A stretch of DNA of 64,000 bases from Pteria penguin (Eukaryota > Mollusca > Bivalvia > Pterioida > Pteriidae), in assembly GCA_035048485.1 (NCBI GenBank), contig CM068585.1, forward strand, positions 13,311,501 to 13,375,500. Reading direction: 5' to 3'. Position numbers and translations under genes: made by a program. Shown here in pieces: positions 59,401 through 64,000 of the stretch. The notes below the pieces were generated by a model that had not been told where the DNA came from, ran no database searches, and saw only the letters and a program-made list of their open reading frames with translations. Every line of letters starts with the position of its first letter. Position 1 is the stretch's first letter.

Positions 59401-62400
59401 ACCCGAACGTGCACCATTGATTCTAGAGATACCCGTATAAAGTGTAGCAGATATTCACCCTATTAACGTGCACCATTGATTCTAGAGATATCCGTATAAA
59501 GTGTAATAGTTGTTCACCCTACTAACGTGCACCATTGATTCTAGAGATACCCGTATAAAGCGTATCAGTTGTTCACCCTAACGTGCACCATTGATTCTAG
59601 AGATACCCGTATAAAGTGTAACAGTTGTTCACCCTATTAACGTGCACCATTGATTCTAGAGATACCCGTATAAAGTGTAGCAGTTGTTCAGCCTATTAAC
59701 GTGCACCATTGATTCTAGACATACCCGTATAAAGTGTAGCAGTTGTTCACCCTAACGTGCACCATTGATTCTATAGATACCCGTATAAAGTGTAGCAGTT
59801 GTTCACCCTATTAACGTGCACCATTAATTCTAGAGATACCGGTATAGAGTGTAGCAGTTGTTTTCCCTATATACGTGCACCATTGATTCTAGAGATACCC
59901 GTATAAAGTGTAGCAGTTGTTCAGCCTATTAACGTGCACCATTGATTCTAGAGATACCCGTATGAAGTGTAGTAGTTGCTCACCCTATTAACGTGCACCA
60001 TTGATTCTAAAGATGCTCGTATAAAGTGTAGCAGTTGTTCACCCTAACGTGCAGCATTGATTCTAAAGATACCCGTATAAAGTGTAGCAGTTATTCACTC
60101 TTTTAACGTGCACCATTGATTCTAGAGATACCCGTATAAAGTGTAACAGTTGTTCACACTATTAACGTGCACCATTGATTCTAGAGATACCCGTATAAAG
60201 TGTATCAGTTGTTCACCCCATTAACGTGCACCATTCATTCTAGAGATACCCTTATAAAGTGTAGCAGTTGTTTACCCTATTAACGAGCACCATTGATTCT
60301 AGAGATACCCGTATAAAGTGTAGCAGTTGTTCACCCTAACATGCTCCATTGATTCTAGAGATACCCATATAAAGTGTAGCAGTTGTTCACCCTATTAACG
60401 TGCACTATTGATTCTAGAGATACCCGTATAAAGTGTAGCAATTGTTCACACTATTAACGTGCACCATTGATTCTAGAGATACCCGTATAAAGTGTAGCAG
60501 TTGTTCAGCCTATTAACGTGCACCATTGATTCTAGAGATATCCGTATAAAGTGTAATAGTTGTTCACCCTACTAACGTGCACCATTGATTCTAGAGATAC
60601 CCGTATAAAGCGTATCAGTTGTTCACCCTAACGTGCACCATTGATTCTAGAGATACCCGTATAAAGTGTAACAGTTGTTCACCCCATTAACGTGCACCAT
60701 TGATTCTAGAGATACCCGTATAAAGTGTAGCAGTTGTTCAGCCTATTAACGTGCACCATTGATTCTAGACATACCCGTATAAAGTGTAGCAGTTGTTCAC
60801 CCTAACGTGCACCATTGATTCTATAGATACCCGTATAAAGTGTAGCAGTTGTTCACCCTATTAACGTGCACCATTAATTCTAGAGATACCGGTATAGAGT
60901 GTAGCAGTTGTTTTCCCTATATACGTGCACCATTGATTCTAGAGATACCCGTATAAAGTGTAGCAGTTGTTCAGCCTATTAACGTGCACCATTGATTCTA
61001 GAGATACCCGTATGAAGTGTAGTAGTTGCTCACCCTATTAACGTGCACCATTGATTCTAAAGATACTCGTATAAAGTGTAGCAGTTGTTCACCCTAACGT
61101 GCTCCATTGATTCTAAAGATACCCGTATAAAGTGTAGCAGTTATTCACTCTTTTAACGCGCACCATTGATTCTAGAGATACCCGTATAAAGTGTAACAGT
61201 TGTTCACACTATTAACGTGCACCATTGATTCTAGAGATACCCGTATAAAGTGTAGCAGTTGTTCACCCCATTAACGTGCACCATTCATTCTAGAGATACC
61301 CGTATAAAGTGTAGCAGTTGTTTACCCTATTAACGAGCACCATTGATTCTAGAGATACCCGTATAAAGTGTAGCAGTTGTTCACCCTAACATGCTCCATT
61401 GATTCTAGAGATACCCATATAAAGTGTAGCAGTTGTTCACCCTATTAACGTGCACTATTGATTCTAGAGATACCCGTATAAAGTGTAGCAATTGTTCACA
61501 CTATTAACGTGCACCATTGATTCTAGAGATACCCGTATAAAGTGTAGCAGTTGTTCAGCCTATTAACGTGCACCATTGATTCTAGAAATACCCGTATAAA
61601 GTGTAGCAGTTGTTCACCCTATTAACGCGCACCATTGATTCTAGAGATACCCGTATAAAGTGTAGCAGTTGTTCACCCTAACGTGCACCATTGATTCTAG
61701 AGATACCCGTATAAAGTGTAGCAGTTGTTCACACTATTAACGTGCACCATTGATTGTATAGATACCCGTATAAAGTGTAGCAGTTGTTCACCCTAACGTG
61801 CACCATTGATTCTAGAGATACCCGTATAAAGTATAGCAGTTGTTCACACTAACGTGCACCATTGATTCTAGAGATACCCGTATAAAGTGTAGCAGTTGTT
61901 CACCCTATTAACGTGCAGTATTGATTCTAGAGATACCCGTATAAAGTGTAGCAGTTGTTCACCCTATTAACATGCACCATTGATTCTAGAGATACCCGTA
62001 TAAAGTGTAGCAGTTGTTCACCCTAACGTGCACCATTGATTCTAGAGATACCCGTATAAAGTGTAACAGTTGTTCACCCTATTAACGTGCACCATTGAGT
62101 CTAGAGATACCTGTATGTAGCAGTTGTTCACCCTAACGTGCACCATTGATTCTAGAGATACCCGTATAAAGTGTAGCAGTTGTTCACCCTAACGTGCACC
62201 ATTAATTCTAGAGATACCCGTATAAAGTGTAGCAGTTGTTCACCCTATTAACATGCACCATTGATTCTAGAGATACCCGTATAAAGTGTAGCAGTTGTTC
62301 ACCCTATTAACGTGCACCATTGATTCTAGAGATACCCGTATAAAGTGTAGGAGTTGTTCACCCTATTAACGTGCACCATTGATTCTAGAGATACCCGTAT

Positions 62401-63180
62401 AAAGTGTAGCAGTTGTTCATCCTATTAACGTGCACCATTGAGTATAGGGATACCAGTATAAAGTGTAGGAGTTGTTCACCCTATTAACGTGCACCATTAA
62501 TTCTAGAGATACCCGTATAAAGTGTGGGAGTTGTTTACCCTATTAACGTGCACCATGGATTCTAGAGATACCCGTATAAAGTGTAGCAGTTGTTCACCCT
62601 ATTAACGTGCACCATTGAGTCTAGGGATACCAGTATAAAGTGTAGCAGTTGTTCACCCTATTAACGTGCACCATTGAGTCTAGGGATACCCGTATAAAGT
62701 GTAGGAGTTGTTCACCCTATTAACGTGCACCATTGATTCTAGAGATACCCGTATAAAGTGTAGCAGTTGTTCACCCTATTAACGTGCACCATTGAGTCTA
62801 GGGATACCCGTATAAAGTGTAGGAGTTGTTCACCCTATTAACGTGCACCATTGATTCTAGAGATACCCGTATAAAGTGTAGCAGTTGTTCAACCTATTAA
62901 CGTGCACCATTGATTCTAGAGATACCCGTATAAAGTGTAGCAGTTGTTCACCCTATTAACGTGCACCATTGATTCTAGAGATACCCGTATAAAGTGTAGG
63001 AGTTCTTCATCCTATTAACGTGCACCATTGATTCTAGAGATACCCGTATAAAGTGTAGCTGTTGTTCACACTAGTAACGTGCACCATTGATTCTAGAGAT
63101 ACCCGTATAAAGTGTAGCAGTTGTTCACACTATTAACGTGCACCATTGATTCTAGGGATACTCGTATAAAGTATGACAGT
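53450..63180. repeat. Satellite array, right block: irregular higher-order repeats
   Basis: The marker TACCGGTATAGAGTG occurs at 53991, 55274, 57029, 58610, 59837 and 60897, giving block lengths of 1283, 1755, 1581, 1227 and 1060 bp. Blocks share unit order but differ by whole-unit gains and losses. No coding capacity. Confidence 0.95.
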
Positions 63181-63580
63181 TTTTCACCCAGACATGTATG
63201 GTTACTCCTAGATACCTCTATAAAATGTATTTGTTATTCACCCAGACATGTACTCTTGCTTCTAGAAATACCTGTATAGAGTGTAACAGTCGTTCTGTCA
63301 GATATGTACAGTTGCTTCTAGCATGTACATGTACATGTATAAAGCAGTTGTTCACCCAGATATGTGCAGTTGTTTCTAGAGATATCAGTATAAAGTACAA
63401 CACCTGTTCACCCAGATATGTACAGTTGTTTCTTGAGAGACCTGCACAAAGTGTAGCAGTGGTTCACCCAGATATGTACAGTTGCTTCTCGAGAGACCTG
63501 TACAAAGTGTAGCAGTTGTTCACCCAGATATGTACAGTTGCTTCAAGAGATAGGCCCTACCTGTACAAAGGGTAGCACTA
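63180..63580. repeat. Diverged right edge of the satellite
   Basis: Units with CACCCAGATATGTACAGTTG, CTTCTAGAGATACCTGTA-like and AAAGTGTAGCAGTTGTTC pieces are clearly related to the main unit but far more diverged. The frames on both strands here are repeat artefacts. Confidence 0.85.
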
Positions 63581-64000
63581 GGTCTCCCTTATGCACAGGG
63601 CACCGTGACCTTACATTGAGAAATTCCCAAGACCTAATCCATAATAGACTAGAGAAATTCCCAAGACCTAATCCATAATAATTAATAGACTAGTAACACG
63701 TCAATAGGTAAAAGGGGAAGACTTGAATCACAGGGGTGACCAACATCAAACCTCAATATCTCCGCTAATTTTGCACGCTTTGACAAAAACCTGGTACCGA
63801 TCGATCGGGGAGAGTCTTTTCTTTTTGTATATATACACTTTGTTACTGTTTACTCATATAACCCATGTTTTGCACGATTATTTCACTTTGCTTCCAAACG
63901 AACAGTTAATGGATACATCGTGCTATAAATAAAGCGGCAATGACCTTTAACCGGAGTCCGCAGCAAATCTCCTAGCAAACTTCTATTTTACCCTTAATAA
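63580..64000. other. Flank of the satellite, with a 34-bp direct repeat
   Basis: GAGAAATTCCCAAGACCTAA lies at 63618 and again at 63652. No gene is recognised to the window end. Confidence 0.6.

Noticed and set aside
40080..63180. CRISPR-like array of regularly spaced repeats
   Set aside because: There are no unique spacers; whole units are repeated, and the DNA is eukaryotic with no cas genes.

Overview
This window is repeat-rich, intron-bearing animal DNA and has no prokaryotic features. Tail-bearing tRNA-derived SINEs, runs ending in GACGGACGG and GACAGACAG motifs, a Mab-21 nucleotidyltransferase gene of the kind expanded in bivalves, and a Naiad retroelement with in-frame UGA codons all point to a bivalve mollusc, most likely a clam. 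Species is not determinable by reading alone.

Layout. 1-6 kb: a 56-bp minisatellite, tRNA-derived SINE copies (one carrying an internal 81-bp tandem amplification, one with a clean 15-bp target duplication) and one possible coding exon with a death-effector-like fold (minus strand, 3.8-4.2 kb). 6-16 kb: a tandem repeat interrupted by a 2.5-kb Helitron/Helentron-like non-autonomous element, a truncated second copy of that element, and a dead LINE reverse transcriptase split by a 2-kb tandem-repeat block and by a SINE. 16-20.7 kb: a 1.28-kb terminal-inverted-repeat element with a 10-bp target duplication, then a decayed and truncated Ty3/gypsy-type LTR retrotransposon.

20.7-39.7 kb: a segmental duplication. 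Copy A (20.7-28.8 kb) and copy B (34.0-39.7 kb) are nearly identical. Each carries a single-exon Mab-21-domain gene on the minus strand; the copy-A frame is open (660 aa) and copy B has two 1-bp deletions. The copies also differ by a 2.25-kb TIR element that survives in B as a 20-bp scar, and by a 195-bp MITE present only in A. Several extremely short TIR elements (63-78 bp) with 9-bp target duplications lie here.

Between the copies (30.2-33.3 kb) is the most interesting object: a Penelope-like retroelement with permuted order (N-terminal GIY-YIG endonuclease, CxC linker, C-terminal reverse transcriptase), i.e. a Naiad. One frame stays open for about 980 codons apart from five internal stops, all UGA and at least three of them at positions where Cys is expected. 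It is followed directly by a stem-loop with all the hallmarks of a eukaryotic SECIS element. It reads as a selenoprotein-encoding retrotransposon, 5'-truncated here.

40.1-63.5 kb: a 23-kb satellite of roughly 400 copies of a 51/56/59-bp unit, organised into higher-order repeats of about 1.06-2.8 kb, with degenerate units at both edges. The only plausible host genes are the Mab-21 pair and the possible DED-like exon; everything else is mobile or tandem repeat DNA.
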